DNA of 64,000 nucleotides, taken from contig NC_058520.1 in the NCBI RefSeq assembly GCF_904849725.1, positions 401,463,993-401,527,992 on the forward strand, read 5' to 3'. Below, one piece after another: positions 22,381 through 32,798 of this stretch (positions within the stretch are counted from its first letter, which is position 1; the number at the start of each line of letters is the position of its first letter). The stretch is from Hordeum vulgare subsp. vulgare (Eukaryota; Streptophyta; Magnoliopsida; Poales; Poaceae). The notes below the pieces were generated by a model. The model was not told where the DNA came from. It was given only the letters and a program-made list of their open reading frames with translations, and did no database searches. Both the position numbers and the translations under genes were made by a program.

Positions 22381-23884
22381 TTTGGAATAATTCCAGAAGT
22401 GGAATTGCCTAATGTGGTATATACCAGACAATCTTGTGTAGTATTTCTTTTGTTGTTTGTGGTGTTTTTCTGCCTGCATCTATAGTAGTGTGATATATGG
22501 ATTTGGGGTAGAAGAACCCAAGGAATCCAATGGTGGCACTAGATTCCACATTTGAGAATTTCTATAGGAAGTCCCCTTGTGGTGAGGTGGCAATAGTTTT
22601 ACCGATGTATGGTTGTTTTATGTGCTAGTTTGGAGCAGTGCATGGATGCATCATATTGTCTGTTGCATCATTTGTTGCTGATGTTTATTAGATGTTTTTT
22701 ATTTTGGGTAGTTACCGGGGCCGGAAACAAGTTCGAGGAGTCGGAGAGTTTGTGCAGGAAGAACAAGAGCAGTTCCAATCTGAAGAAATCACAGGCAAGA
22801 TGATCGTGACCTTGACACCATTTCTAGCCTTGTTATGCTTAGTGTTACGTTTTCCTTCATTACATATCCGCTGCCTAGCACATGATATATAGGCCATCAA
22901 ACATTGCCATGAAACCTCAAACACAACCCCTCCTAGCAAATATTGTTTGGCTAAGTTAGGCTTGCTCAACCACTAATTGATAGCGTTGCTAGTTGCAGGT
23001 GCTAGCTGGTCCATGTGATAACATGATTAATTTGATATCATTATATTAATTGTTATTTAATTAATTCACCTATATACTTGGTACATAACGGAAAGCCTAG
23101 CATTTTGCCGGGTGATTTGTTCCGTTGTTGCCGCCTTAGTTTCGGCTATCGGTGTTTTATTCTATAACTGAGCGCTCCTAACATGTTCGGGGTTGTTATG
23201 GGGACCCCCTCGATAAATCGTATAGTGTTAAGACTTGTGTGGCAAGACCTCACTTTGGTGTTAATCTGGTAACAACTTAATAATTAAATGCATAGGGAAT
23301 AGCTACCCCGAGGAACTTAATCAACCCTCGGGCCAGTGCTACTCATGAGTGTTGGTCCAACACAGAGCCCATTGCGGGGCCAACCCAGGGCAACCCGGGA
23401 TATGTCTATCAAGCCATCGTACGATGTGCTTACCCGACGTGTTCTGAGACTGAGATACGCGGCTCTAATCAAGGTCGTCGACACGTCGGGCGGTCTTGTT
23501 GGATTTGTCTTACCTTAGCGATATATCTTGTGCATTAGGATTCCAGTGATACTTTGGGTCTTCTCAGAGTTGAGGTTTTCCTCTAAGGAATCTGACGAGA
23601 TCATGAGTTTCGTGGTAGAGGATTACTATGCGGCCTGTGGTAATTTGGGATGGACTAGTTGGAGCACCCCTGCAGGGTTTCATCTTTCGGAAAGCCGTGG
23701 CCGCGGTTATGTGGCAAACATGGATATTTTGTTAACATCCAGTTCTAGACAACTTAAAGTAATTCAAATAAAACTTGCCAACTGAGTGCGTAACCTTGAC
23801 TGTCTCTTTCAGAGCTCCTTCTCTGATCGAGAACACGGTGGGGTTATGAATGACGTGAGTAGGTGATCAGGATCACTTAATGAT
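22381..23884 (+). repeat. Outer Sukkula-like LTR, piece B
   Basis: No gene. It runs collinear with the element 3 LTR (32893-33860, and 40250-43650 without the copia solo LTR): ggaataattccag, the gatatatggatttgggg block, the caccccctcgataa block and the tctctttcagagctccttctc block. It retains the ~600-bp segment that the 5' LTR of element 3 has lost. It ends at the element 4 insertion with TSD atgat (23880-23884), against gtgat at 61991-61995. Confidence 0.85.
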
Positions 23885-24681
23885 TGATGACCCACAAGTA
23901 TAGGGGATCAAGCGTAGTCCTTTTGATAAGTAAGAGTGTCGAACCCAACGAGGAGCAGAAGGATCTGACAAGTGGTTTTCAGCAAGGAAATATCTGCAAG
24001 CACTGAAATTGTCGGTAACAAGTGATTGTGTGGTGAGATGATTCGTAGCAAGCAACAAGTAACAAAAGTAGCAACGGTGCAGAAAAGTGGCCCAATCCCT
24101 TTTATAGCAAGGGACAAGCCTGGACAAAGTCTTATAGGAGGAAAAACGCTCCCGAGGACACACGGGAATTTCTGTCATGCTAGTTTCATCATGTTCATAT
24201 GATTCGCGTTCGTTACTTTGATAGTTTGATATGTGGGTGGACCAGCGCTTGGGTACTGCCCTTACTTCGACAAGCATCCCACTTATGATTAACTGTGACA
24301 GCCCGAGACCGACGCTCCAGAAGATTCCCCCTTTATTCCGTTTCCGTCATGTGGTTATTTTTATTTATTGCATCATCATTGCATCATGCACATCATCTGC
24401 ATTGCATCGGCATTCTGTTGCCGGCAGATTCCAAAACCCGCATCCGTTGTTAGTTGCCGATTCTCGTCATTGTTCGTTCTGAGCCCGACCGCACTCGCAC
24501 GCGGCCGTGGCAACGTTTAAATCTTGTTTTTAAAAGTGTGCAGAAAACTTTCTCCGTTTGGGTTGGAACGTTGTGTGCGGTCTTAATTTATTATAGGTAG
24601 ACCGCCTGTCAAATTTCGTCACAATCGGAGTCCGTCTGGTACCCGAACGGTCGACCGTAGCCACACCGTCTTCGGTCAATT

Positions 24682-24960
24682 CTCTACAAGGAATATGCTA
24701 GTACACGACGCTATTTTTTCGTCGCTACATCATCAATGTTTTTCATTTACGACGATCGCACGATGAAAAACCAAGCGTCAAAAATGGAGCGTCAGAAATG
24801 AACAACAACGACGTTTTGGTCAAAATCCTCGTAACTTTACGACGATTCCTGGATTGTCGTAACCTTTATGACGATCCTAAATCATCACTGACAATCAAAC
24901 CCAGTCCTACGTGGCAGTCCTACGTGCCAAAATTACGACGAAATCAAAACGTCATGGCTG
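24682..24960 (+). repeat. CACTA left terminus and subterminal repeats
   Basis: Terminal repeat at 24682-24698, then clustered acgacg, cgtcgt, gacgatc and gtcgtaac motifs in both orientations. These are the usual transposase-binding subterminal repeats of CACTA elements. Confidence 0.8.
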
Positions 24961-25681
24961 AAATCAGCCCAACCCATTTCAATTGATCACATGGGCTCGT
25001 TTTATTTTTTTTTGGGCTTTTCTTATTGGGCTTCTTTTGGGCCGTGGACTTTTAGTGGCCACATACATTTGGTCCAGTTTCAGTTTTGGCCTTTTTTTTG
25101 AATTCAGCAACTTTTGGTTGCAGAACATGGTTTCATTTTTATTTGTTGGGCCTTTTCAATCCAATTATTTGTCCAGTATTAAATCCAACAATATTTCATA
25201 TTCAAATCAAGAAAACTCAAGTTGAATTAAAACCATCCATCATATAAAATCACATAATACATCGCCCAGGTTTATCTAACACAATTAGTCATATCTTGAA
25301 TACATTTCCCGGCTTCGATACATTTCCAAAGCAACATGAAAATTTACAAGAGCCCAAAATATAACATTACAACCATTCATTCCAAGAGTGCATATGTTTG
25401 CATTGCAAGAACCAGCAAGTGCCAAGCAAAACTATTCTACAACAAAGGATCAGGCCGAGACTCCAGCCTTGTCATCAGTCCAGAAACTCCACACCAGCCT
25501 TGTCAGTCCTAAACACATATAAGAACAATCAAGATGTTATATTCGGTAAAATCGAAGGAATGCCACCACAACAGGCTTATCAGAACTGAGACTGAATTTT
25601 TATTGGGGGCATGTAAACTCAATGAAGTATTGGTCTTTTACACAAATCGACCGATTGAGGCGAGGCAGTAAAGACCACTAC
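24961..25681. other. CACTA interior without a recognised gene
   Basis: A T-rich stretch with repeated ttgggc strings (25010-25160), then AT-rich sequence. The open frames here are short and show no domain. Confidence 0.5.
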
Positions 25682-26266
25682 CTCTTTGCAATGTCTTAAG
25701 CAGCGGGCTTTCATCCAGCCTGTCAAGGGCGACAAGAGCCTTCACATACTGGGAGAGAGCCGAAGAGTTGTTATGTAAGGAAGGCTGGCTCTCGATTATC
25801 TGCACGACCCTTTCTGGGTTACTTCTGTAGATCTCCTTAAGAAGGGAGGCGTCACTTGGCGTGTCAAAGTCTCGTAGCCTGCTCGCGAAGCTACTGACGT
25901 AGCTTGAACTATACCTCTCTTGAAGCGCCTTAAGAACTCCACCTGCATTAATTAGAATACCCAACCTCACTTTGCAAATAGTAGGATTTCTTTCATGATC
26001 AACAACTGAAGCACCAGACCTGGAATACAGTAAGATAGGGTTTATTACACAAAGGGAAACACTGAAACATACTCTTTCTGCCACGCCCACGCTAATAGAA
26101 AGAAATGCTCGGCATAATGAAACTAGGAGCTTGTTTCCACATAAGACCATCGGTTTGTCCTTGGAAGAGAGGGAGGGGAGGGCATACCAGTGCCGTTTGC
26201 AGGTGTCCTGAAAGCACTTGTACTCTCTAGCTCATTGTAGATCACACTCGATGACCGCCTTCTAGC
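25682..26266 (-). pseudogene. Captured two-exon fragment of a mitochondrial FtsH4/5-type protease gene
   Basis: Minus strand. Exon at 26188-26266 (acceptor cgcag, donor G|GTATGCC) encodes RRRSSSVIYNELESTSAFR and ends in phase 1. Exon at 25682-25942 (acceptor aatgcag, donor GAG|GTAGTG) continues in the matching phase with LQERYSSSYVSSF, LLKEIYRSNPERVVQI, ESQPSLHNNSSALSQYVKAL and RLDESPLLKTLQRG. The second exon resembles the N-terminal region of plant mitochondrial FtsH4/FtsH5 AAA metalloproteases, recalled from the family and not searched. The ATPase and protease domains are absent. The intact splice sites suggest DNA-level capture, not retroposition. The 245-bp intron lies at 25943-26187. Confidence 0.65.
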
Positions 26267-26553
26267 CTGCGACACGAACAGAAGTTATTACATACGGCAC
26301 TCGATGTTTGAGTTGAGCGGAGCTATCTCAATAGCGACAGGCATAAAGAAAGATCTGAAACAACTTAACTAAAATATTTTTTTTTCAATCAAGATATTAC
26401 ACAAGGTTATTCGCATATGAGGTGACTCATGGAAGATGGAAGCTCAAGTGGAGATTAAAACATGCTACCAAGTTGTATTTGCATGACTAAAGGCAGCACG
26501 AGTCAAATAGCTCCCAGAATAGAATAAAAGAGCAGGTTCATGTGAATACTACT

Positions 26554-26655
26554 CCCTCCGTTCATAAATAAGATGTTTTGGATATTTCAATCAATACGGA
26601 GTACATATACAGACTGAAATGAGCGAAACAACACTCTAAAACGTGGTCTATATAC
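26554..26655 (+). repeat. Left part of a Stowaway (Tc1/mariner) MITE
   Basis: Begins ctccctccgttcataaata after a TA, then gatgttttggatatttcaat and gtctatatacatccgattc. This is the standard left two-thirds of a Thalos-like Stowaway. The right terminal repeat is missing. Confidence 0.7.
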
Positions 26656-26979
26656 ATCCGATTCAAGAAAAAATAACCTAACCTAGTACTAGTGCTAGTA
26701 GGTTATAGAGTGCAATGAGCAGGAGGCTCGTAGTTGCCGTCGCGCTGGCGAGATTCGACAGGCGGTGGACCTACTTGCCAGAGGAGAAGTAGGGCGGCGC
26801 GGCAAGATCTACTGTATCTATCCATTGCGACGCCCCAATAAACCCTAGCCAGCCCCGCGGACGACGGCGCGGCCGATCCAAGCTCCCGATACGGGGGTAG
26901 ATCGCTGCGGCGAATACGGAAGGGGATGGAAGAGGAATCTTGCTCGCGTGGGAGGGGGTAGATCGCTGCAGCCCCGTCA

Positions 26980-27325
26980 TCTCCATGATCTTGTGCCTTC
27001 CGAACTCACCCTGTGTTGTGCTGGGGAAGAAGACGAGGACCCGGCCGTCGACGACTCCCGTGTACGGCCCGCGGCCGCGCGAGTCAAAGGCGACGCTCTC
27101 GGGGCCCCGCACCTCGCCGCGGAACAGGATCTCTGCGCCGCACAGCCGCTCGCCCACGTCCGCGTGCGGGGGCATCTCCGCCGCGTCCGGGAGGTCCACC
27201 GGGTGCGCCTCGAAGCGCGGGAAGTCCACCATGGAGCCCAGCCGCAGCGGGTCCGTCGCGCAGATCGGATCGGAGGGAGGCGGGGCGTTGTCTGGGTGGG
27301 TGAGAGGCGAGAGGAGGGAGCGCAT
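26980..27325 (-). pseudogene. Captured first-exon fragment of a strictosidine-synthase-like gene
   Basis: Minus strand from ATG 27325. After ~30 residues it reads LGSMVDFPRFEAHPVDLPDA, then AEILFRGEVRGPESVAFDSR, GRGPYTGVVDGRVL. This is the conserved N-terminus of plant strictosidine-synthase-like proteins (six-bladed propeller, APMAP relatives). Similarity stops after GRVL near 27020, where the frame runs into unrelated sequence (open to 26771). The upstream 150 bp look like a real gene's 5' region: CT-rich leader and a TATA-like ggtataaagcc at ~27468-27478. So promoter, leader and part of exon 1 were captured. The signal-anchor typical of the full protein is not seen. Confidence 0.75.
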
Positions 27326-27560
27326 GGGGCTGGGTTCGGCGGTAGAGAGGGAACGAGGGGGGTCGGTCGATCTGGGGGAGGGAGAGGTAGGTGCACTGTG
27401 TGGGATGGGTGGCGGCGGCCAAGGGAGTGGGGAGGGTGAACGGTTCGGCTAGGGTTAGCCCCCTCGGGGGCTTTATACCCGAGGGTGGTTATGGACCGGG
27501 GCGGTAGATGGTCAGCTGGGCCACTTGGCCCAGTTGGGCCAGGGGGTCTTTTATTTTTCT
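27326..27560 (-). promoter_or_regulatory. Captured promoter/5' leader of the strictosidine-synthase-like fragment
   Basis: CT-rich leader just upstream of the ATG. A TATA-like ggtataaagcccc lies on the minus strand near 27468-27478, ~145 bp upstream of the ATG. Inference from context only. Confidence 0.45.
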
Positions 27561-27658
27561 TTTTTAAATACTTTTTTCTATTATTATTTTATTATTTCTG
27601 TTTTAAATATATAGGATTTTAACCAATTTCAAAATGTCCCATTTATAATTATAATCTA

Positions 27659-27690
27659 CTAGTCGTAGACCCGTGCATTTGCACGGGCAT
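27659..27690 (-). mobile_element. Helitron-like 3' terminus
   Basis: On the minus strand the hairpin CCCGTGC-AAAT-GCACGGG (27670-27687) is followed 7 bases later by CTAG at 27659-27662 and then T. A hairpin just before CTAG|T is the Helitron 3' end signature in grasses. The matching 5' TC end was not identified. Confidence 0.4.
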
Positions 27691-27698
27691 AGTTACAA

Positions 27699-27724
27699 GA
27701 CTTATATTTAGGAACAGAGGGAGT
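27699..27724 (+). repeat. Right terminal piece of a Stowaway-type MITE
   Basis: gacttatatttaggaacagagggagt matches the right terminus of common Triticeae Stowaways. The left part is not adjacent; the Helitron-like end lies just upstream. Confidence 0.55.
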
Positions 27725-28349
27725 GTGATATTAAATGGAAATAATTGCAAAAAGTGGTAACTAAAAGGAAAATAAAACCATTTCTGAATCCAATGAGATG
27801 TTGGTTCAAAGTACATACATAAAATATTAGTTGACCAAATGATTATATCCTTTAGTGGATATACTGCTTGGGGAAAAAATGAGTTCGAGTATTAAGGAAC
27901 CCCAACACACCAAATTAGTACAAAAAGAAAAAGGAGAAAATTGTGTTACAAAACATCTTTATTTATCATTAATATTAGCCAACATTGTTACTATATCCAC
28001 TAAAGGTCACCAGATGAGTTTTTCGAAGAGAATACACTTAGGAGCAACAAAAAGTTTAATGAGAAGTTGCAGTATCTATTTAAATGCATGTGAAACGATA
28101 TATGTCAACCTTGAAAAATGGAATACCTCATGTGTTCAGAAATATATGTTCCAACCTTGATCTCGATCTGTGGCAAGAAAGTCATAATCTCAAGAAATAA
28201 CTAAGATTTTTACTAATGGTGCATGTCAAATATTCGACATTAATTATGTCTACAACTTGTATCGGTCGTCCCTGGAAGAAAAAATATATTGTTTTAGAAT
28301 ACATTAAAACAATGCTTTAAATATTTTAAAAAATTAAATGGACAAATAA
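27725..28349. other. CACTA interior, AT-rich, no gene seen
   Basis: AT-rich sequence with one 101-codon open frame (27855-28160) that shows no domain and has poly-Lys/Asn bias expected from base composition. Confidence 0.45.
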
Positions 28350-29345
28350 TCAAGCCCTAGCTACGAACGGTCATACCCACAGTTTGAACCGCATTTTGAA
28401 ACACGCATGAAAAATTCTAAAAAAATCAAAAAATTGAAAAACCTTCGCATTGTGTCATTTTATGTGACAAACTTACCAGGAAAAATAATAAAGGTGTAAT
28501 ATGGCAATTATTTAAAAAAAGTGTTCTCATGAATGGGCTATCGTGTGTGAAGATTCATGGCTTTCAAGCCAAATGATCAATCTTATGGCCACATTCGTGG
28601 AATAGTTTGTTCAAATGATCTAATATTATGCACAAGGGTGTGTATTGGAATGGCAAACAATGTTCCTTAAGGAAGTTTTCATTTTCCTTGTATGAAAAAA
28701 TCATTTTCCATTTTTCAAGTGCCCAAAATGAGTTTTTTTGCGAAGGACCTACCGTATATTTGTAGCAAAATTAGACCAAATCATTTTTCTAACATACTAG
28801 GACATATTTAATGTACAATTGATCAAATGGTTGGGTGTTATAGACTTTTATCGACCTCTCGTGAAAAAGACAAATTTTCATTGAATCAGCTGAAAGCGGG
28901 TCAAATTTGAACTGCAGCTACATTATAGTTTGATGTTTATTTTTTCTAAAAATCATTTCTAGGTACACAAGTATCTATTTAATCATAGAAGCACCAAAAT
29001 ATTTCCAAGATTCAATCACTAGGTAGGAACGGTCATACCCGCTGTTTTGACCACGTTTTGAAATGGCCGTGAAAACATTGAAATACCCAAGTTTTTTTAT
29101 GAAGGACGTACCATATATTTGTTTCAAAATTGGAACAAATCATTTTTATGAAATACTAGTCCATATTTGATGTACAATTGACAAAATGGTTGGATGTTAA
29201 AAACTTTTATCCACCTCTCGTGAAAAAGACAAATTTATGTCGATTCAGCTGGAAGCGGGTTAAATTTGAACTGCAACTGCATTATAGTTTGGTCTTTATT
29301 TTTCCCAAAAATCATTTCTAGGTATATAAGTATCTATTTAATCAG
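28350..29345 (+). repeat. Diverged tandem duplication inside the CACTA
   Basis: 28350-28990 and 29010-29345 share blocks in the same order: acggtcatacccrctgttt, gaaggacstaccrtatattt, acctctcgtgaaaaagacaaa, cattatagtttgrtstttat and catttctaggtayayaagta. The second copy lacks the middle of the first. Confidence 0.8.
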
Positions 29346-29639
29346 AAATACATGGTGTGGTGCCTTGACGTTGAGGTTTGGATGGTGGTCGAGGGCCCAA
29401 CTCCAGAGTGCATGAACTTGCATGCCAGCCGCATGGTCACCGCTTGACCGTTGCGTTGCCACGCGTTCTAGGTGGAATATGCATGCCTGGTGGGTTGGAC
29501 AATCCCTCGGTAGGTGTTAGCAAGAAGAACACAATAGAAGAATCTCAAGAGGAGACTGAACTAAGCTCAAACATGAATTAGCACCCAAGTGTTTGATTAG
29601 CGGTGCGAGTAATTCACATAGACAATGAGCCTAAATTTT

Positions 29640-30660
29640 GGCTGAGGATGATCATCTACTAACGACACTCTATTGGCAAAGTTTTAGCTCAAATGGATGA
29701 ACCTAGGTGGCACTTACTTTGTAAAGTAACACACTGTACAGAAATATGAATGTTGAAGCTGGGATCAAATTGATGAATGGATTGAGCTGAAATTTGGTGT
29801 ATGATGTTAATTTGGGCATATGAAGGCACTGTATAAAAATTATACCATTTGGACATGCCAAAGTGACACTTCCTTCACAATGTGCCAATCTGGACAGAAA
29901 ATGGTAATTGAAACTGGGCTCACATAGATGATTGGATTGAGCTGAAATTTGGAGGAGGACGATAATTTGGGCACATTAAGGTACTGTAAAAATTTCATAA
30001 AATTTGGATAAACAAAAATTGTACTTCCTTCACAATTCTCTCTACTGAACAGAATATTAGGAAAAATATTGAGAGAAACTGGCTGAATTAAATGTGCTAA
30101 AATTTGGTGGAGTAAGGTTATATGGTCAGTGTCATCCCGTGGTAAATTTTCATCAACTATAAAGCAATATAAAATGTAGTTGCTTCACAAAATGAACATA
30201 TTACCAGAAACAAAGATTGGATCATGAGCTCACATGGATTTTGATATGTGGCTACAATTTTATGGAGAGCTATGTTTTGGGCACATTGATGATGTGGAAA
30301 AATTCAACTCATCAGGATATTCCTATCCAGTACTTCCTTCACAAAGCTATTAGCTGAACACAAACTTTGGATATTTGCTGAGAAAGATTTACTAGGAAAA
30401 TCGTTACAAAAGTTTTCATGAGGCAATGATTTGGATAGGAAATAGTGCCCAAAAAACATGAGGGTAATCAAAGAAATAGAAATAGCACTTCCTTCACGAA
30501 GTGCTATTCTGAACAGAATAGGCAAATGAATATTGCTGAATTATTTTTGAACTATGGAAGGAAGGGTTTTCACATATTTGAGAAATATATGATCCAAAGT
30601 ATTTATGAGAATTTTTCGAGAATTTTTGAAATGATATAATAGTAGGTTGCTTCACAAACT
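29640..30660. repeat. Degenerate repeats, ~150-180-bp period, in CACTA right arm
   Basis: About six units share cttccttcacaa, a following ctgaacagaa-like string, ggattgagctgaaatttgg and tttgggcacatt. Copies lie near 29709, 29870, 30028, 30180, 30333 and 30490. No coding sense. Confidence 0.7.
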
Positions 30661-30717
30661 AGGATGAGGTGGGATATAATGGACCCACGAGTGACATGTC
30701 AACATAGTTAGAACATG

Positions 30718-30924
30718 TTACGACATTTTTACAATCGTCGTAAAAGTTATGACGATCTCATCTTATGCGGTTACGACGTTTTGACTCACATCATCGTAAT
30801 TTATATGTAGATTTGATCCCCTCAAACGGTTTACGACGATCTCGGATGAAATCGTCATAGATTTATGACGAATTCATCAACGAAATTTTAAAAAACATCA
30901 CATATGAGCAAATTTCTTGTAGTG
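30718..30924 (-). repeat. CACTA right terminus and subterminal repeats
   Basis: cgtcgtaaaag, tatgacgatc, ttacgacgttt and acgacgatctc motifs precede the terminal repeat at 30908-30924, which reads CACTACAAGAAATTTGC on the minus strand. Confidence 0.85.
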
Positions 30925-31200
30925 ATTGTCGGACATTTCGGTATTTTTAAACACTGTCGTCGGGTTGCCCGATTTCCCTCTCATATCCGCCTAGCCTCTC
31001 TCCACAGTGCACCGACCTGCTCGCAACCTAGTCCGGGAACCTCCCGGAACCCGAACCCGGCTATCGTGACCGTTGGATCCGGATCAACCCCGTTTTACCG
31101 CTAATCGTCATTGGTTTGTCCATTAGACCCTAACCTATTTTACTACGCCCGTTCAATTTCGATCAAAGGTTCGAGTTGAGTCTATACCTAGTCCACTAAC

Positions 31201-31210
31201 TATATATATA
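31201..31210 (+). promoter_or_regulatory. TATA box of element 3 LTR (5' copy)
   Basis: tatatatata follows ctagtccactaac and is kept in the 3' LTR at 38560-38569. At about LTR position 660, it predicts a short U3 and a transcribed leader of nearly 4 kb. Confidence 0.6.
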
Positions 31211-32299
31211 GACCAATTAACCAAAACCTAGCTAGCCCAACCCTAAATTCTAGGAGGGTTGTCCCATCCACCGCCAACCTCTCTCTCGGGATCGCTCCCG
31301 ATCCAAAATCCACCAAGCCAGCCTCCTCCCGATCCATTCATTCCTCTCCTCCTTTTCAGCCACCGGCTAAACGCATCCATCCTCCCATCCCCTCACCAGG
31401 CAGGACAAGCCCCGCAGCCGCATGAGGAGAGCCCGAGCGCTCCATCCACTCGCGACGGATGCGTCCAGTGCCTGAAGCCAACGTGCGTGGAGGTTCCTTG
31501 CATCCAGGCGTCGCAGCCGTGGCCGCTGATAGCTCCTCGCCGCGCGCCTTCGGCTGCTCTTCCAGGATCCCGCAAGCAGCAGCAGCTCCCCTGCCGGAGC
31601 AATCGTATCGCCCTGCTGGCCGATGAGGTCATGTCCCCGCGCCCCGTGCCCCCTTCTTCTTCCCATCCCCTTTCTCATGCTCGTTGCTTCCTCTGTTTCA
31701 GCCATGGAAGCCCGGAGCTCGTCGTCGGTCGCCCCTCCGCCGTCGCCCCCTTGCCATCTCGTCGGAGCAGCGGGACCATGCCCCTGCACCTCGTCCCTAA
31801 GCCTTGGCGCCGCCTTCCCTCGCATCTGCGTCTCCTCCCTGCCTTGATCTGGATCAAGGGCAGCATCTGAGCCGTGCCCAAGTACCTAGCTAGCTCCATC
31901 GGCCCTTGGGCTTAGCAGCAGGTCGCCCAGGTGTTGTTCCTCTACCTCTCCCATCTATGTTTATTTTTCTCCCTTCCTTCTGTGCTCTCTCAACCTTACA
32001 TCTCTCTCTGTTTCTCTGAATGACAGCAGCAAAAAAAACCCATGACTGTCGTCGTTGTGACCCTGCCGGTGGAGCCCTCCCTGCCGGATCTGGAGACCCT
32101 TGCCTTGACCTGCTGCATCGCCACACCCCCATGGACGAAGCTCCACCCTCAGGCCCGGCCTGACCTCCAACTCGCCCCGGCCACGTGCAACCTGTGTCTC
32201 CAGCTCGACTGCACAGCATGTGCTGTTCCAGATTTCAATTTCGTCAGACAACGACAGGGTATGATTCATTTTGTGCGAAACACATTTCATACTGCAATT

Positions 32300-32372
32300 C
32301 CCTCCGTAGCCCAGTGGCTAGCACCTCTCGTTTGCATCCACGCGGCCTAGGGTTCGAATCCCACGCGTCCCC
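32300..32372 (+). other. tRNA-like module 1, element 3 5' LTR
   Basis: A-box-like TAGCCCAGTGGCTAGCAC (32307-32324) and a perfect B-box GGTTCGAATCC (32351-32361) with the spacing of a ~72-nt tRNA. The anticodon-loop position reads TTTGCAT (TGC). Acceptor arms do not pair and the anticodon stem is poor. A T8 run follows at ~32387. Relic of a tRNA gene or chance pol III promoter; not a functional tRNA. Confidence 0.45.
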
Positions 32373-32503
32373 ATTTGTTGTTGTGATTTTTTTTCATTTT
32401 AATCTGCACTTCTCCGCGAGCGCCAGCCAGCCTAGTTTTGTTTTCTTCAGGTTCATTAGAGTTGCTCATTCAGTTAACTTAGCTCTGCTATTTCAACAAG
32501 TAT

Positions 32504-32582
32504 GGCCGGCTATCCTAGTGGTAGGCACTGCACGCACACAGCCGTGAGGTCCTGGGGTCGAGTCCCCATGTCGCCCCTTTTT
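32504..32582 (+). other. tRNA-like module 2 with terminator, element 3 5' LTR
   Basis: The best of the three. Acceptor arms GGCCGGC (32504-32510) and GTCGCCC (32570-32576) pair at 6 of 7 positions. The D-arm reads TATCCTAGTGGTAGGCAC. The T-arm TGGGG/CCCCA surrounds TCGAGT, and a B-box-like GGGTCGAGTCC differs from consensus at one base. A T5 run follows at once. Position 33 is C instead of T and the anticodon stem does not form in register, so a charged tRNA is unlikely. Confidence 0.5.
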
Positions 32583-32658
32583 GTTGTTTTACATTTCCTG
32601 TTGTGAATCAGTAGTTAGGCATTGTATGTGTGCATATCTTCCCATACTAGTTCAGCTG

Positions 32659-32738
32659 CATGTGGCTAGCCCACTGGTGGTGGCCGTGCACTCCACCAGG
32701 GAGATGGTGGGTTCGACACCCACCCCTCTCATATTTTT
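32659..32738 (+). other. tRNA-like module 3 with terminator, element 3 5' LTR
   Basis: A-box-like TAGCCCACTGGTGG at 32667-32680, a perfect 6-bp T-stem GGTGGG/CCCACC around TTCGACA (32706-32724), a B-box GGTTCGACACC, and a T5 run at 32734. The acceptor stem is not recognisable. Confidence 0.45.
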
Positions 32739-32769
32739 CCTTTTATGTGTTGTGGGTTGTGTGTGCCAT

Positions 32770-32798
32770 TGACAGGTGGTCCCAGGGCCCACCTGTCA
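32770..32798. repeat. Perfect 10-bp hairpin in element 3 LTR
   Basis: TGACAGGTGG and CCACCTGTCA around a 9-nt loop. The identical hairpin lies at 40127-40155 in the 3' LTR. Confidence 0.8.

Larger units (their letters stand above)
24682..30924 (+). mobile_element. Non-autonomous CACTA transposon with captured gene fragments
   Basis: Inserted in the element 3 LTR with a 3-bp TSD att (24679-24681, 30925-30927). The right terminus reads CACTACAAGAAATTTGC on the minus strand, the classic CACTA inverted repeat. The left terminus is CTCTACAAGGAATATGC, so its first bases have mutated from CACTA. Both ends carry many subterminal motifs of the acgacg/cgtcgt type. The uninterrupted sequence is seen at 38277-38300. 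No transposase gene is present. It holds fragments of two host genes, two Stowaway pieces, a Helitron-like terminus and long degenerate repeats. Length 6243 bp. Orientation is nominal because no transposase gene is left to define it. Confidence 0.93.

Noticed and set aside
26940..27452. Plus-strand frames of 163-170 codons
   Set aside because: Antisense shadows of the strictosidine-synthase-like fragment, which has the recognisable protein on the minus strand.
31259..31870. 203-codon plus-strand frame, with a relative at 38827-39381
   Set aside because: Located in the element 3 LTR downstream of the TATA box. The two LTR copies do not keep the same start or length, and the composition is Pro/Ser rich; treated as non-coding leader.
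32504..32577. A functional tRNA gene
   Set aside because: Tempting because of 6/7 acceptor pairs, but position 33 is not T and the anticodon stem fails; kept only as tRNA-like.
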